A stretch of 45,046 bases of DNA from Mycobacterium asiaticum (GCF_001673315.1 NZ_LZLQ01000022.1:1-45046); one strand, 5' to 3'; counted from the first letter of the stretch, positions 9,012-18,770 are shown. The notes: generated by a model not told the origin, from the letters alone. Translations and numbers: made by a program.

Positions 9012-12000
9012 GCGCCGGTCGAGACCAGCCGATCCACCTGCTGACCGCGGATCCGCTGGGAAATGACCGCGGTGATTCCATCACCCTGCATCGTCACGCC
9101 ATAGAGCGCGTCGGCCACCTCCATGGTGGGCTTCTGGTGGGTGATGATGATCAATTGCGACCGGTCGCGCAGCATTTCGAACAGACTGATGAGCCGGCGC
9201 AGGTTGACGTCGTCCAGAGCGGCTTCCACCTCGTCCATGATGTAGAACGGCGACGGGCGGGCGCGGAAGATCGCGACCAGCATGGCCACCGCGGTCAACG
9301 CTTTCTCGCCTCCCGAGAGCAAAGACAACCGGGTTACCTTTTTGCCCGGTGGGCGGGCCTCCACCTCGATGCCCGTGGTGAGCATGTCGTCGGGCTGAGT
9401 CAGCCGCAACCGTCCTTCACCGCCGGGGAACAGCGTGGTGAAAACGGTTTGGAATTCCCGTTCGACGTCGACGAACGCCTCGCTGAACACCTGCAGGATG
9501 CGGGCGTCGACGTCGGCGACGACGTCGAGCAAGTCCTTGCGGGCTCCCTTGACATCCTCGAGCTGGGTGGCCAGGAAGTTGTAGCGTTCCTCGAGGGCAG
9601 CAAACTCTTCCAGGGCCAGCGGGTTGACGCGGCCCAAGTCGGCGAGCTCGCGTTCGGCGCGTTTGGCGCGGCGTTCCTGAGTGGTGCGGTCGAACGGCAT
9701 CGGCGCGGGCGCCACCACCTGCTCGCCGCGTTCGCGGGCCTGCTCGAACTCCGCCATCTCCTGGTCGGTGGGGGGCAGCGGCACGTCGGGGCCGTATTCG
9801 GCGACCAGGTCGGCCGGCGCCATCCCGAACTGCTCCAGCACCATCTGCTCGAGCTGCTCGATCCGCAGCGCGGCCTGGGCGTTGGCGACCTCGTCTCGGT
9901 GCAGCGAATCGGTGAGCTTGGCCACCCGTGCGCTGAGCGTGTTCACCTCTTCACGGACCGCGGTCATGGCCGCGGTCCGCTGCTCTCGTTCGGCGGCGAG
10001 TTCGTCCCGCAGTTGCGACGCGGTGTCCACTACCCGGTTGAGCCGCCGTGACAGCAACCGTCCGGACTCGGCCACCGCCACTGCCACCGCGGCGGCGCGC
10101 AATCGGACGGCGTGGGCATGTTCGGCTCGCACCCGCGCTTCGCGTTCGGCGGCGGCGGCGCGACGCAGCGAGTCCGCCCGTCCGCGGACCGCGTTGGCGC
10201 GCTCCTCGGCGGTACGCACTGCCAACCGCGCCTCCACTTCGAGACTGCGTGCGCTCTCGGCAGCCGCAGCGATTTCCTGCCGGGCCTCCACCAGGTTGGG
10301 TTCCGCCGCATGCCCGTGCTCGCTTTCCTGAGCGTTGCGCAACCGGGTTTCCAGCTCGACGACCTCTTCGAGGGTCCGAGCCCGACCTACTTCAAGTTCC
10401 TCGCGCTGCTGCAGCAAGCGAGTCCACTCGTCCTGGGCCGCCCGCGCTTCCTGACCCAGCCGGCCCAGCTGCTCGTACATCGCCGAGATGGTGGTGTCGG
10501 ATTCATTGAGCGCGGCCAGGGCTTGCTCGGCGGCATCCTGGCGAGCCGTCTGCTCGGTCAGTGCTCCGGACAGGGCCGCGCTCAGTTGTTCCACTTGCGC
10601 CTCGGCGGCGGCGAGCTCACCGCGTGCCTTCTCGATTGCCGAGGCCACTTCCAGGGTGGAGACCTTGCGGTCGGATCCACCGCTGACCCGGCCGGCGCCC
10701 ACCAGGTCGCCATCCAGGGTGACCGCCTTCAGCCGGGGATTTCGCGCTACCAGGTCCAGCGCTTCACCGAGTTCGCCGACCACCGCGACATCCGAGAGCA
10801 TGGCGGTCATCGCACCCTGCAATCGCGGCGGCGCTTCGACCAGGTCCAGCGCCCATGTGGCCCCGCCGGACAGTTCCGCCGTCGGCGTCGAATCCGGGGA
10901 CGCGGGCCAGTCACCCAGCACCAGGGCGGCGCGGCCTCCGTCGGCCTGCTTGAGTGCGGCCACGGCGGTGCACGCGGCACTCGGGCTGTCGGCGGCCAGC
11001 GCGTCGGCCGCCGAACCCAGCACCGTGGCCAGCGCCGCCTCATACCCTGGCCGCACCTTGATCAGTTCCGCGACGGAACCGAAAAGTCCTGCGCCACTAT
11101 GGTTTCGGGCAAGCCAGCCGGCGCCGTCCTTGCGCTCCAGGTTCATCGACAGCGCGTCGATGCGTGCCCGCAGCGAGGCAACCTGGCGTTCCGCGGAGCG
11201 CTCGGCGGTCTGTAATTCCGTGACGCGGTCGTCGCTGAGTCGCAGCGCGGTCACCGTCCGCTCGTGCTGCTCGTCGAGTCCGACCTCACCCTGATCCAGT
11301 TCGCCGACACGGCTCTGCACGCTTTCGAACTCGGCGCGGGTCTGCTGAGACCGCGCGGCGGCGTGTTCTATCCGCTCGGAAAGCCGCGCCACGCTCTCGT
11401 CGGTCGACTCCACTCGCGCGCGCATGGTTTCCACTTGTCCGCCCAGTCGCGCCAGGCCTTCCCGCCGGTCGGCTTCGGCACGGACCGCGGCGAGGTGAGC
11501 CTTCTCGGCTTCGACGGCACGGCGTTCCCGCTCCGCCAGTTCTGCGCGCGCGGCATCGAGCCGGTTCCGGGCGTCGGCGAGCTCCGCCAGGAGTTGCTGC
11601 TCGGCGCGCGCCACTTCGTCAGCTTCGGCTTCCAGCGCGTCGGGGTCGGTGTCGCTGGTCCGCACTGGCTCGACGTCCAGGTGGTGGGCGCGTTCGCTGG
11701 CGATGCGGACCGTCGCGCCGACCCGTTCGGCCAGCGCGGACAACCGGAACCAGGTTTGCTGAATCGACTCAGCCCGGGCGGACAACGCTACGAGGCATTC
11801 CTCATGTTCTGCCAGCTCTCGGGATGCCACCGCCAGGCGGGCGACGGCTTCGTCGTGGTCGCGGCGCATGGCGGTCTCGGTGTCGAAGATCGCCTGCCGC
11901 TCGGAACGTCGACTGACCAGGGCATCGGCTGCGAGCCGCAATCTGGCGTCGCGCAGATCGGCCTGGATGGTCTGGGCGCGGCGGGCCACTTCGGCCTGGC

Positions 12001-12619
12001 GGCCCAACGGCTTGAGTTGTCGCCGGAGTTCGGTGGTCAAGTCGTTGAGGCGGGCCAGGTTCGCGGCCATCGCGTCGAGTTTGCGCAGCGCTTTTTCCTT
12101 GCGCTTGCGGTGCTTGAGCACTCCGGCGGCTTCTTCGATGAACGCGCGCCGATCCTCGGGCCGGGACTGCAGAATTTCGTCGAGCTTGCCCTGGCCCACA
12201 ATCACGTGCATTTCGCGACCGATGCCGGAGTCGCTCAACAATTCCTGGACGTCCATCAAACGGCAACTGCTGCCGTTGATTTCGTATTCACTGGCACCGT
12301 CGCGGAACATCCGTCGGGTGATCGACACCTCGGAGTACTCGATCGGCAGCGCGTTGTCGGAGTTGTCGATGGTGACAGTAACCTCGGCACGTCCCAGCGG
12401 CGCGCGTGAGGAGGTGCCGGCGAAGATGACGTCTTCCATCTTTCCGCCGCGCAGTGTCTTGGCCCCCTGCTCCCCCATCACCCAGGCCAGGGCGTCCACC
12501 ACGTTGGACTTGCCGGAGCCATTCGGTCCGACGACGGCGGTGATGCCGGGTTCGAACCGCAGAGTCGTCGGCGCGGCGAAGGACTTGAAGCCCTTCAGCG
12601 TCAGACTCTTGAGGTACAC
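9008..12619 (-). CDS. smc: Chromosome partition protein Smc
   Basis: Full-length SMC ATPase (1203 residues) that compacts and helps segregate the chromosome, normally with ScpA and ScpB, which are not in this window. Order of parts: Walker [10 protein letters not shown] (31-39) in the N-terminal head, a long coiled coil, the hinge at roughly 510-670, a second coiled coil rich in Ala/Arg/Glu, then the C-terminal head with signature LSGGEK (about 1101-1106) and Walker [16 protein letters not shown] (ending about 1139). The start is GTG ([14 protein letters not shown], the canonical N-terminus). It lies 126 nt after acyP and shares a direction with ftsY, the usual smc-ftsY pair. Confidence 0.98.
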   Translation of the reverse strand: MYLKSLTLKGFKSFAAPTTLRFEPGITAVVGPNGSGKSNVVDALAWVMGEQGAKTLRGGKMEDVIFAGTSSRAPLGRAEVTVTIDNSDNALPIEYSEVSITRRMFRDGASEYEINGSSCRLMDVQELLSDSGIGREMHVIVGQGKLDEILQSRPEDRRAFIEEAAGVLKHRKRKEKALRKLDAMAANLARLNDLTTELRRQLKPLGRQAEVARRAQTIQADLRDARLRLAADALVSRRSERQAIFDTETAMRRDHDEAVARLAVASRELAEHEECLVALSARAESIQQTWFRLSALAERVGATVRIASERAHHLDVEPVRTSDTDPDALEAEADEVARAEQQLLAELADARNRLDAARAELAERERRAVEAEKAHLAAVRAEADRREGLARLGGQVETMRARVESTDESVARLSERIEHAAARSQQTRAEFESVQSRVGELDQGEVGLDEQHERTVTALRLSDDRVTELQTAERSAERQVASLRARIDALSMNLERKDGAGWLARNHSGAGLFGSVAELIKVRPGYEAALATVLGSAADALAADSPSAACTAVAALKQADGGRAALVLGDWPASPDSTPTAELSGGATWALDLVEAPPRLQGAMTAMLSDVAVVGELGEALDLVARNPRLKAVTLDGDLVGAGRVSGGSDRKVSTLEVASAIEKARGELAAAEAQVEQLSAALSGALTEQTARQDAAEQALAALNESDTTISAMYEQLGRLGQEARAAQDEWTRLLQQREELEVGRARTLEEVVELETRLRNAQESEHGHAAEPNLVEARQEIAAAAESARSLEVEARLAVRTAEERANAVRGRADSLRRAAAAEREARVRAEHAHAVRLRAAAVAVAVAESGRLLSRRLNRVVDTASQLRDELAAEREQRTAAMTAVREEVNTLSARVAKLTDSLHRDEVANAQAALRIEQLEQMVLEQFGMAPADLVAEYGPDVPLPPTDQEMAEFEQARERGEQVVAPAPMPFDRTTQERRAKRAERELADLGRVNPLALEEFAALEERYNFLATQLEDVKGARKDLLDVVADVDARILQVFSEAFVDVEREFQTVFTTLFPGGEGRLRLTQPDDMLTTGIEVEARPPGKKVTRLSLLSGGEKALTAVAMLVAIFRARPSPFYIMDEVEAALDDVNLRRLISLFEMLRDRSQLIIITHQKPTMEVADALYGVTMQGDGITAVISQRIRGQQVDRLVSTGA

Positions 12620-12745
12620 GAGGGGCCAGATTACCGGTGCCGGCCGCTGACTCCGCCCGCTCTGGGCGTGTCACCGCGGGCGTTCCCGACCCCTTTGACA
12701 CCGCTAGTCAATCGGGTCGCTCTGACCCCAGCGGCACCACGGCTG

Positions 12746-13024
12746 CTATCGCTCGACGAACCCGGTGAACTGCTCGGTGGGTTCCGACCAGTCGGCGACG
12801 ACCCGGTCGACACGTCCGGGCGTGGTGTCCCCCCGGAGCAGATCCAGCAACCGTTCACCGGCCTCGCGGGGACCGTTGGCGACCACCAGCACGCGGCCGT
12901 CGGGCTGGTTGGCCGCGTAACCGGTCAACCCTTGCTCCAGCGCACGGCACCGCGTCCACCAGCGGAAACCGACGCCCTGCACGTGACCGTGCACCCAGGC
13001 GGTCAGTCGCACGTCATCCGACAT
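12746..13024 (-). CDS. acyP: Acylphosphatase
   Basis: This 92-residue enzyme hydrolyses acyl phosphates such as carbamoyl and 1,3-bisphosphoglyceroyl phosphate. The family signature is complete: GHVQGVGFRWW with catalytic Arg21, and YAANQPDGRV with catalytic Asn39. The ATG start overlaps the end of the OsmC gene by 11 nt, so the two are probably translationally coupled. The gap to smc (12620-12745) holds a GTGTCA...TGACAC inverted repeat at 12668-12701 that might be a weak terminator. Confidence 0.95.
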   Translation of the reverse strand: MSDDVRLTAWVHGHVQGVGFRWWTRCRALEQGLTGYAANQPDGRVLVVANGPREAGERLLDLLRGDTTPGRVDRVVADWSEPTEQFTGFVER

Positions 13025-13424
13025 CGGTGACCTCGAAGTCGACGGTGGTGCCGGACTTCAACGTGCGTCCGACAGTGCAGACCGCGTCCACGGCACGGTT
13101 GACGACCGTAAGCAGCCGTGCCTTCTCCTCCTCGGTCAACCCAGACAGGTCTACTTCCAGCCTCTCCTCGAGCCGCGGGTAGATCTCGTTGTCCCGGTCA
13201 GCGTCGCCGGATACGCGGATTTTCGCCCGGTAGTCGTCGCCGAGGCGACGCGCCAGTGGCTGATCACTGGACATTCCGCTGCAGGCGGCGAGTGCGATCT
13301 TCATCAACTCACCGGGGGTGAAGACGCCCTCCACGTCCTCGTTGCCCACGAGTACCTGCGCACCCCTTGAGCTGTGTCCGGTGTACCGGCGCGTGCCAGT
13401 GCGTTCGACCCACAGATCAGTCAT
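13014..13424 (-). CDS. OsmC/Ohr-family peroxiredoxin-like protein
   Basis: Members of this family reduce organic peroxides with a pair of cysteines. Both are present in this 136-residue protein: Cys48 in AACSGMSS and Cys116 in AVDAVCTVGRTLKSG. I place the start at ATG 13424 because GAAAGGGAG lies just upstream and the length then matches Rv2923c. The gene comes 213 nt after mutM, and that gap holds a 20-bp minisatellite. It overlaps acyP. Confidence 0.92.
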   Translation of the reverse strand: MTDLWVERTGTRRYTGHSSRGAQVLVGNEDVEGVFTPGELMKIALAACSGMSSDQPLARRLGDDYRAKIRVSGDADRDNEIYPRLEERLEVDLSGLTEEEKARLLTVVNRAVDAVCTVGRTLKSGTTVDFEVTDVG

Positions 13425-13543
13425 GACTCCCTTTCTACAATGCGGCGGACGCTGGACAGCGCCCTGGCCACCGAGACTGCAGTGGCGGTAGCGAGCCTGC
13501 GACCACGGCGCCATACCGACGGAATTCGCACTGTGCCCGCGGG

Positions 13544-13630
13544 CTCGGTGCAGTCAACGCAGACTCGGTGCAGTCAACGCAGACTCGGTGCAGCCAACGC
13601 AGACTCGGTGTAGTCAACGCAGACTCGGTG
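13544..13630. repeat. 20-bp minisatellite, 4.35 copies, upstream of the OsmC gene
   Basis: The unit CTCGGTGCAGTCAACGCAGA occurs at 13544, 13564, 13584 (one change), 13604 (one change), with a partial copy at 13624. On the - strand, the direction of the OsmC gene, the units carry TTGACT (three times) or TTGGCT, which resemble -35 hexamers spaced 20 bp apart. The array ends seven bases before the mutM stop. Confidence 0.92.
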
Positions 13631-13637
13631 CGGATTC

Positions 13638-14498
13638 TTACCCGCGAGGCCTCGGCTGACATTTCGGACAGTAGAACGAGGAGCGATTCATGAACTTCTC
13701 CCGCCGCATCACCGCTCCGCACCGGCGGCAGTCCTGACCTTCGCGACCATAGGCGTCCAGCGATCGGTCGAAGTAACCCGACTCGCCGTTGACGTTGACG
13801 TACAGCGAATCGAACGAGGTTCCGCCCTTGGCGAGCGCTTCGCGCATGACATCTGCCGCGGAGTCCAGGACTGCGGCCAGTTGACGACGGGACAGCGTGT
13901 CGGCGATACGGGCCCCGTTGACCTTGGCCCGCCAGAGCGCTTCGTCGGCATAGATGTTGCCGATTCCCGACACCACCTGCTGATCCAACAGCTGGCGCTT
14001 GATCTCAGAGTGCTTGCGTCGCAACACTTTAATAACAGCGTCGGCGTCGAACTTCGGGTCCAGCGGATCGCGCGCCAGGTGCGCGACGGGCGCCGGAACC
14101 ACACTGCCGTCCACCGTTACCAGATCAGCGAGCAGCCACCCGCCGAACGTCCGCTGGTCGGCGAAGCTCAACACCGTGCCGTCGTCGAGCAGCGCGGAAA
14201 TCCGGACATGATCTGCGCGCGGCACCGCCCCCAGCAACATCTGCCCACTCATGCCCAGGTGCACGACTAAAGCGGTGTCCGGGTCGGCGGGCTTGTCCAG
14301 GGTCAGCCACAGGTATTTGCCGCGGCGATCGGTGCCGGTGATGCGGGCATCGAGCAGGCGCGCGGTGAGGTCTGCGGGCCCGGGTTCGTGACGGCGTACT
14401 GCGCGTGGGTGATGGACGCGGACCGCGGTGATCGTCCTGCCCACCACATGGGCTTGCAGACCCCGCCGCACCACCTCGACTTCGGGCAGTTCAGGCAC
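13638..14498 (-). CDS. mutM: Formamidopyrimidine-DNA glycosylase
   Basis: MutM/Fpg removes 8-oxoguanine and ring-opened purines from DNA. The mature N-terminus [13 protein letters not shown] carries the catalytic Pro and Glu. The helix-two-turn-helix region ([11 protein letters not shown]) is present. The C-terminal zinc finger has four cysteines in CRRCG...CPKCQ form. The length (286 residues) is normal. The GTG start overlaps the rnc stop by one base (TAGTG), so it follows rnc in one transcript. Confidence 0.97.
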   Translation of the reverse strand: MPELPEVEVVRRGLQAHVVGRTITAVRVHHPRAVRRHEPGPADLTARLLDARITGTDRRGKYLWLTLDKPADPDTALVVHLGMSGQMLLGAVPRADHVRISALLDDGTVLSFADQRTFGGWLLADLVTVDGSVVPAPVAHLARDPLDPKFDADAVIKVLRRKHSEIKRQLLDQQVVSGIGNIYADEALWRAKVNGARIADTLSRRQLAAVLDSAADVMREALAKGGTSFDSLYVNVNGESGYFDRSLDAYGREGQDCRRCGAVMRREKFMNRSSFYCPKCQPRPRG

Positions 14499-15223
14499 TA
14501 GACCGAAGATTTCCCCGCGTTGTCCAGCACTTCAGTGGCTTCGAGCGCCTTATAGGCGGCCGATGCCGCTTTCTGCTCTGCTTCCTTCTTGGAGCGCCCC
14601 ACACCCGAGCCATATTCGGAGTCCATCACGACGACCACAGCGGTGAACTCCTTGTCGTGGTCGGGTCCAGTGGAGGTCACCGAGTACGACGGCGCCCCCA
14701 ACGCACGCGAGGCGGTCAGCTCCTGCAGGCTGGTCTTCCAGTCCAGGCCGGCACCCAGGGTCGGTGCGGTTTCCAGTAACGGGCCAAACAATCGCAGGAT
14801 GACCTCCCGCGCCACGTCGATGCCGTGTTGCAGGTAAATCGCACCCAGCAGGGACTCCATCCCGTCGGCCAGGATGCTCGCCTTGTTGGCGCCGCCGGTA
14901 TTCGCCTCGCCACGGCCAAGGAGGACGTGCACGCCAAGGCCCTCATCAGTGAGGTTGCGCGCGACTTCGGCCAGCGCATGAGTGTTGACGACGCTGGCGC
15001 GCAGTTTGGCCAGATCCCCTTCCGAACGGTCGGGGTGACGGTGATAGAGCGTATCTGTGACGGTGAGGCCGAGAACGGCGTCACCGAGGAATTCCAACCG
15101 CTCGTTAGTGGGCAACCCGCCGTTCTCGTAGGCATAGCTGCGGTGCGTCAATGCCAGTTCGAGTAGATCGTCTGCCAGGTCGACACCGAGCGCGTCGAGC
15201 AGCGCCTGTCGTGACGGGGTCAC
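14498..15223 (-). CDS. rnc: Ribonuclease III
   Basis: RNase III cleaves double-stranded RNA, including rRNA precursors. The catalytic signature [13 protein letters not shown] and the second acidic site ([15 protein letters not shown]) are intact, followed by a C-terminal dsRNA-binding domain ending [15 protein letters not shown] use GTG 15223 as the start: it forms a GTGA overlap with the DUF177 stop and gives 241 residues, close to the M. tuberculosis enzyme. A longer frame begins at 15271 inside the upstream gene and is unlikely. Confidence 0.96.
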   Translation of the reverse strand: MTPSRQALLDALGVDLADDLLELALTHRSYAYENGGLPTNERLEFLGDAVLGLTVTDTLYHRHPDRSEGDLAKLRASVVNTHALAEVARNLTDEGLGVHVLLGRGEANTGGANKASILADGMESLLGAIYLQHGIDVAREVILRLFGPLLETAPTLGAGLDWKTSLQELTASRALGAPSYSVTSTGPDHDKEFTAVVVVMDSEYGSGVGRSKKEAEQKAASAAYKALEATEVLDNAGKSSV

Positions 15224-15798
15224 CGCCTTCCGCCTTCGGTTTCGTCGAACATGCCGGCCAGCTTGGCCCAACGAGGGTCGATCTGCTCGTGCCGGTGACC
15301 GGGTTCAGCGGCCAATGAGACGCCACATTGCGGGCACAGGCCAGGGCAGTCAGGTGAGCACGCCGGCGAAAAGGGCAGCTCCAGACCCACGGCATCGATG
15401 ATCGGCTGCTCCAGGTTGACCATCTGATCGACGACGTGCCCCACCTCGTCTTCCTCAGTGGTCGCCTCGGTGGCACTGTCCGGATAGGCGAACAGTTCGG
15501 TCAGTTCAACCTGTACCCGCCCCTGAATCGGCGACAGGCACCGGGAGCACTCACCGGCAGTGGGCGCGGTTACGGTGCCGGTCACCAGCACCCCTTCGGA
15601 GACCGACTCCACCCGCAGATCCAAGTCCAGCCGCGCATCTTGGGGAATCGCGATCAATTCCACGCCGATGCGGGACGGACTGTCCACGGTCTCGTGCACC
15701 CTGAACATTGAGCCTGGGCGTCTTCCCAACCGGGCGACGTCGATAGTCAGCGGCGTCCGCACCGCTCGATGCGCCGTTTGGCTGCGCTGCTTGGCCAT
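15220..15798 (-). CDS. DUF177 / YceD-family protein
   Basis: This 192-residue protein belongs to the YceD family, linked to 23S rRNA accumulation. Cysteine pairs typical of the family are seen in [11 protein letters not shown] and in [13 protein letters not shown] near the C-terminus, consistent with zinc binding. In many bacteria yceD precedes rpmF; here it precedes rnc, the usual mycobacterial arrangement (Rv2926c-rnc-mutM), which still fits an RNA role. The start is ATG 15798 (MAKQRSQ). The upstream frame is open but lacks family similarity. Confidence 0.88.
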   Translation of the reverse strand: MAKQRSQTAHRAVRTPLTIDVARLGRRPGSMFRVHETVDSPSRIGVELIAIPQDARLDLDLRVESVSEGVLVTGTVTAPTAGECSRCLSPIQGRVQVELTELFAYPDSATEATTEEDEVGHVVDQMVNLEQPIIDAVGLELPFSPACSPDCPGLCPQCGVSLAAEPGHRHEQIDPRWAKLAGMFDETEGGRR

Positions 15799-15860
15799 AC
15801 CGGAAATCCTACGGCGCGCGGCGCACGTGTATGACGGTTCGCCCGGTCCCGGGCGCGCGC

Positions 15861-16604
15861 CTACCGGGTTACGTAATCGTGCGTACCCGCAGCGGTACGC
15901 AGCTGGTGCCGGCCACGACCGACCGATCGCAGAGTGCCGTTGAGGAACTCTTCGAACTCGGCGAGCTTGTTGTCGACATAGATGTCGCATTCGCCGCGCA
16001 GCCGGTCCGCTTCGGCGTGAGCGGTGTCGATGAGGCGGGTGGATTCGGCGTGCGCGGCCTGCACCACCTCGTTCTGCGACACCAGGCGCTGCTGTTCCTT
16101 GATGCCCTCTTGCACGGCCTTCTCGTAGGAGAGGTTGCCGTTTTCGATCAGCCGGTCGCATTCGGTCTTGGCGCGGCTGACGCTGGCCTCGTACTCGCGT
16201 TTGGCGGATGCCGCGATGCGCATGGCTTCCTCGCGCGCCTCGCCGACCATCCGTTCGCTGTGCTGCCGGGCTTCACTGACCATCCGGTCCGCTTGGGCCT
16301 TGGCATCGGAGAGCAGACGATCGGCCTCGGCGCGGGCGTGGTTGACCATCGATTCCGACTCGGTCGTCGCCGAAGACACCATCGAGTCCGCGTGCGTTTT
16401 GGCTTCATGCAGCATCGAGTCACGGGCGTCGAGCACGTCCTGGGCGTCGTCAAGCTCGCCGGGGATCGCATCTTTGATGTCGTCGATCAGTTCCAGCACG
16501 TCGCCACGGGGCACGACGCATCCCGCCGTCATCGGCACGCCACGGGCTTCTTCGACTATGGCGCTCAGCTCGTCCAGCGCTTCAAAGACTCGGTACACGG
16601 CCAT
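15861..16604 (-). CDS. sepIVA: SepIVA, DivIVA-like septation protein
   Basis: The 247-residue product starts MAVYRVFEALDELSAIVEEARG and then forms a long heptad-rich, Ala/Glu/Arg coiled coil (repeated EARxxAxRM and SEA..H type segments). It is the counterpart of Rv2927c / MSMEG_2416, which is needed for septum formation and is distinct from Wag31. No membrane helix is present. It heads the leftward group sepIVA-DUF177-rnc-mutM, with a 62-nt gap to DUF177. GGAGGG lies just before the ATG. Confidence 0.9.
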   Translation of the reverse strand: MAVYRVFEALDELSAIVEEARGVPMTAGCVVPRGDVLELIDDIKDAIPGELDDAQDVLDARDSMLHEAKTHADSMVSSATTESESMVNHARAEADRLLSDAKAQADRMVSEARQHSERMVGEAREEAMRIAASAKREYEASVSRAKTECDRLIENGNLSYEKAVQEGIKEQQRLVSQNEVVQAAHAESTRLIDTAHAEADRLRGECDIYVDNKLAEFEEFLNGTLRSVGRGRHQLRTAAGTHDYVTR

Positions 16605-16794
16605 ACCCTCCTGGCGTTTTGCAAACTGTTGTGACCAGTGTGCCTGGTGTTACGTCTGTGACAGCGGTGATACCACCGGTGTGTCGGGTTCGGTTTTCCT
16701 TTTCGCCGCAGACGACCCATGCGCACGTGGTTTGCTACAGCCTATCGCCGCCGGGTCCGCGCTGGCGGGACGATGGTGGGCATACCGACCGGGC

Positions 16795-16825
16795 TTGACG
16801 ATTTCGAGCTCGACAGCAACAATAT
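16795..16825 (+). promoter_or_regulatory. Candidate promoter of the permease
   Basis: TTGACG at 16795-16800 is a near-perfect -35. An AT-rich patch ACAATAT (16819-16825) at 18-19 bp spacing could be the -10. The copper box begins five bases later and so would cover the start site, as expected for a repressor. Confidence 0.5.
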
Positions 16826-16829
16826 CGTG

Positions 16830-16844
16830 TACCCCCCGGGGGTA
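16830..16844. promoter_or_regulatory. RicR/CsoR-type copper operator
   Basis: TACCCCCCGGGGGTA is an exact match to the palindromic TACCC-N5-GGGTA motif described for the mycobacterial copper repressor RicR. It lies 24 bp before the permease ATG. Rv2963, the M. tuberculosis counterpart of the permease, is a known RicR regulon member, so the site and the gene agree. Confidence 0.85.
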
Positions 16845-16868
16845 TGCAGCCCAGCGAGCGGAGGACCG

Positions 16869-18047
16869 ATGGCAGAGAAAGCGCTAGCAGCCTTAGGCCA
16901 CGCCCTCGCTCTCACCGGCTCCATGACGTGGGAGATCCTGTGGGCGCTGATCCTGGGCTTCACTTTGTCCGCAGTGGTGCAGGCTGTGGTTCGGCGCTCC
17001 ACCATCGTGTCGCTGATGGGCGACGACCGGCCCCGCACCCTAGCGGTCGCAGCCGGCCTGGGTGCGGCGTCGTCGTCGTGCTCCTACGCCGCGGTGGCGT
17101 TGGCGCGCTCGCTGTTCCGCAAAGGTGCCAACTTCACCGCCGCCATGGCCTTCGAAATCGGCTCGACCAACCTGGTGGTGGAGTTGGGCATTATTCTCGC
17201 GCTACTGATGGGGTGGCAGTTCACCGCGGCAGAATTCGTCGGCGGCCCGTTGATGATCATCGTGCTGGCGCTGTTGTTCCGGTTCTTCGTGCGCACGCGA
17301 CTGATCGACGCTGCCCGCGAGCAGGCCGAGAAAGGCGTGGCCGGCTCGATGGAAGGCCACGCCGCGATGGATATGTCCATCCAGGGCGACGGGTCTTTCT
17401 TCCGGCGGCTGTTCTCTCCTCAAGGCTTGACGTCGGTGTCGCACGTGTTCGTGATGGAGTGGTTGGCGATCCTGCGGGATCTGATCCTGGGCCTGTTGAT
17501 CGCGGGCGCAATTGCGGCGTGGGTGCCCGAAAACTTCTGGCGGGACTTCTTTTTGACCAGCCACCCAACCTGGTCAGTGGTGTGGGGACCGATCGTCGGA
17601 CCCTTTGTCGCGATCATGTCGTTCGTCTGCTCGATCGGGAACGTGCCGCTGGCCGCGGTGCTATGGAACGGCGGTATCAGCTTCGGCGGGGTTATCGCAT
17701 TCATTTTCGCCGACCTGCTGATCCTGCCAATACTGAACATCTACCGAAAGTATTACGGCACCAGAATGATGCTGACGCTGTTGGCGACTTTTTACGTGTC
17801 GATGGTGGCCGCCGGGTACCTGGTCGAATTGATCTTCGGCACTGCGAATCTCATTCCCAGCCAACGCAATGCGATGGTCATGTCGGGAGGCATCTCATGG
17901 AATTACACGACGTGGCTCAACATAGTCTTCATGGTGATCGCCGCGGTGCTTGTGGCACGCTTCTTCAGCTCTGGCGGTAAGCCCATGCTGCGGATGATGG
18001 GTGGTTCGCCCGATGCAGAGCACGATCACCACGGGCACTGCCACTGA
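16869..18047 (+). CDS. Copper-regulated UPF0718 (DUF318/ArsP-like) membrane permease, Rv2963 type
   Basis: This 392-residue integral membrane protein has about eight to ten hydrophobic helices in two halves with a hydrophilic loop between (RTRLIDAAREQAEKGVAG to FFRRLFSPQG). The conserved SSSCSYAAVALARSL and FVCSIGNVPLAAVLW segments mark the UPF0718/DUF318 permease family, related to ArsP organoarsenic exporters. The C-terminus ends EHDHHGHCH, a plausible soft-metal ligand cluster. The start is ATG 16869, preceded by GGAGGA. A longer frame from 16719 would read through the promoter and operator. Control by the copper box suggests a role in copper defence, perhaps export of copper or a copper chelate. 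The substrate is not known. Confidence 0.88.
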   Translation: MAEKALAALGHALALTGSMTWEILWALILGFTLSAVVQAVVRRSTIVSLMGDDRPRTLAVAAGLGAASSSCSYAAVALARSLFRKGANFTAAMAFEIGSTNLVVELGIILALLMGWQFTAAEFVGGPLMIIVLALLFRFFVRTRLIDAAREQAEKGVAGSMEGHAAMDMSIQGDGSFFRRLFSPQGLTSVSHVFVMEWLAILRDLILGLLIAGAIAAWVPENFWRDFFLTSHPTWSVVWGPIVGPFVAIMSFVCSIGNVPLAAVLWNGGISFGGVIAFIFADLLILPILNIYRKYYGTRMMLTLLATFYVSMVAAGYLVELIFGTANLIPSQRNAMVMSGGISWNYTTWLNIVFMVIAAVLVARFFSSGGKPMLRMMGGSPDAEHDHHGHCH

Positions 18048-18176
18048 TCGCCATGCGCGATATTCCCTTGTGCGATAACTGATTACTGCGGCAGCCTGAC
18101 GGCGATCTCCCGATGAAAAACGCACCCAAACGCGGCCTCGCCTTGGGATGTCGACTAGCAGCCTAAGATCCAGCAC

Positions 18177-18326
18177 ATGGGTTCGGATGGTTTTCTGGTA
18201 GTCTCCGGCGAGCTGAACGCTATCGCCGGTCAGTGTCACGCACACGGCTGGCAGCTCACCGTAACCACTCCAGCGCCGCCGGGTTCGATGGTCTCAACAC
18301 GGTTATCACCGGCGGTAATCTCTTGA
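18177..18326 (+). CDS. Small ORF (49 aa), possibly a truncated ESX-associated protein
   Basis: ATG 18177 opens a 49-residue frame beginning MGSDGFLVVSGELNAIAGQ and containing a HGWQL segment and a TPAPPGS turn. The pattern resembles, from memory, the first third of small EspC/DUF2580-type type VII substrates, which normally run to about 100 residues. Here a TGA stops it. TAAGAT ten bases upstream could serve as a -10 for a near-leaderless message. It may be a live small gene or a decayed start; the next 500 bp contain other remnants. Confidence 0.35.
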   Translation: MGSDGFLVVSGELNAIAGQCHAHGWQLTVTTPAPPGSMVSTRLSPAVIS

Positions 18327-18345
18327 AATGTCTGACAGGCGATGA

Positions 18346-18594
18346 GTGAGATGGGCGATGTCCTGGTGGCGCGATCCTCTCTGGCGCATTCGTGCTGGCG
18401 CTGTGGGGTGGCTGGCGCCCGCACGGCCGCGTCCCGTCCTACCTCGTGGCCGTGTCATCGTGGCAGCGCTGATTGCGGTGCTGGGAGCCACTAATCAGGC
18501 GAACCTCGTTGTCCTCTCGGTGATCATGCTGGCGCTGTTCGGTTCGTTGACAATCTTCAACGACCGCAGAGCCCAACGTAGCCGTGGTGGATAA
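18346..18594 (+). CDS. Small hypothetical membrane protein (82 aa)
   Basis: This frame has a Trp/Arg-rich N-terminus (MSWWRDPLWRIR from an internal ATG at 18358) followed by a hydrophobic stretch VIVAALIAVLGATNQ...VVLSVIMLALFGSLTIF that could form one or two membrane helices, and a basic tail. I recognise no family. The frame is short and lies in a remnant-rich region, so it may not be expressed. Confidence 0.3.
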   Translation: MRWAMSWWRDPLWRIRAGAVGWLAPARPRPVLPRGRVIVAALIAVLGATNQANLVVLSVIMLALFGSLTIFNDRRAQRSRGG

Positions 18595-18608
18595 CAGCGC
18601 ACCGCTAG

Positions 18609-18770
18609 CCATACCTCCCCTTTCCGCGTTTAGCCGAAACCGTCTGGACCACCCGCACCAACACCGGCCACCAAACCGAATGGCTACCACCACCCCACCT
18701 CGACCACGCATCAACCTTCCAACACCCGGAGGAACGCTTCACCGACGAAGACGACGACAAGGCGTTGTAG
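18609..18770 (+). pseudogene. C-terminal remnant of a 13E12 / DUF222-HNH family protein
   Basis: In frame with the TAG at 18768-18770 the sequence reads AETVWTTRTNTGHQTEWLPP, then HLDHA...FQHPEERFTDEDDD. This is the characteristic tail of the mycobacterial 13E12 repeat (DUF222 plus HNH endonuclease) proteins, which are several hundred residues long. Upstream in this frame there is a stop at 18606-18608, and the DUF222 and HNH parts are absent. Only the last ~53 codons survive. Confidence 0.7.

Noticed and set aside
10112..12650. Several long + strand frames opposite smc
   Set aside because: All are shadows of the smc coding sequence; the smc heads and coiled coils are continuous through the region.
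13544..13630. CRISPR-like or iteron-type origin repeats
   Set aside because: Units are head-to-tail with no spacer and no replication gene nearby. It is a plain minisatellite.
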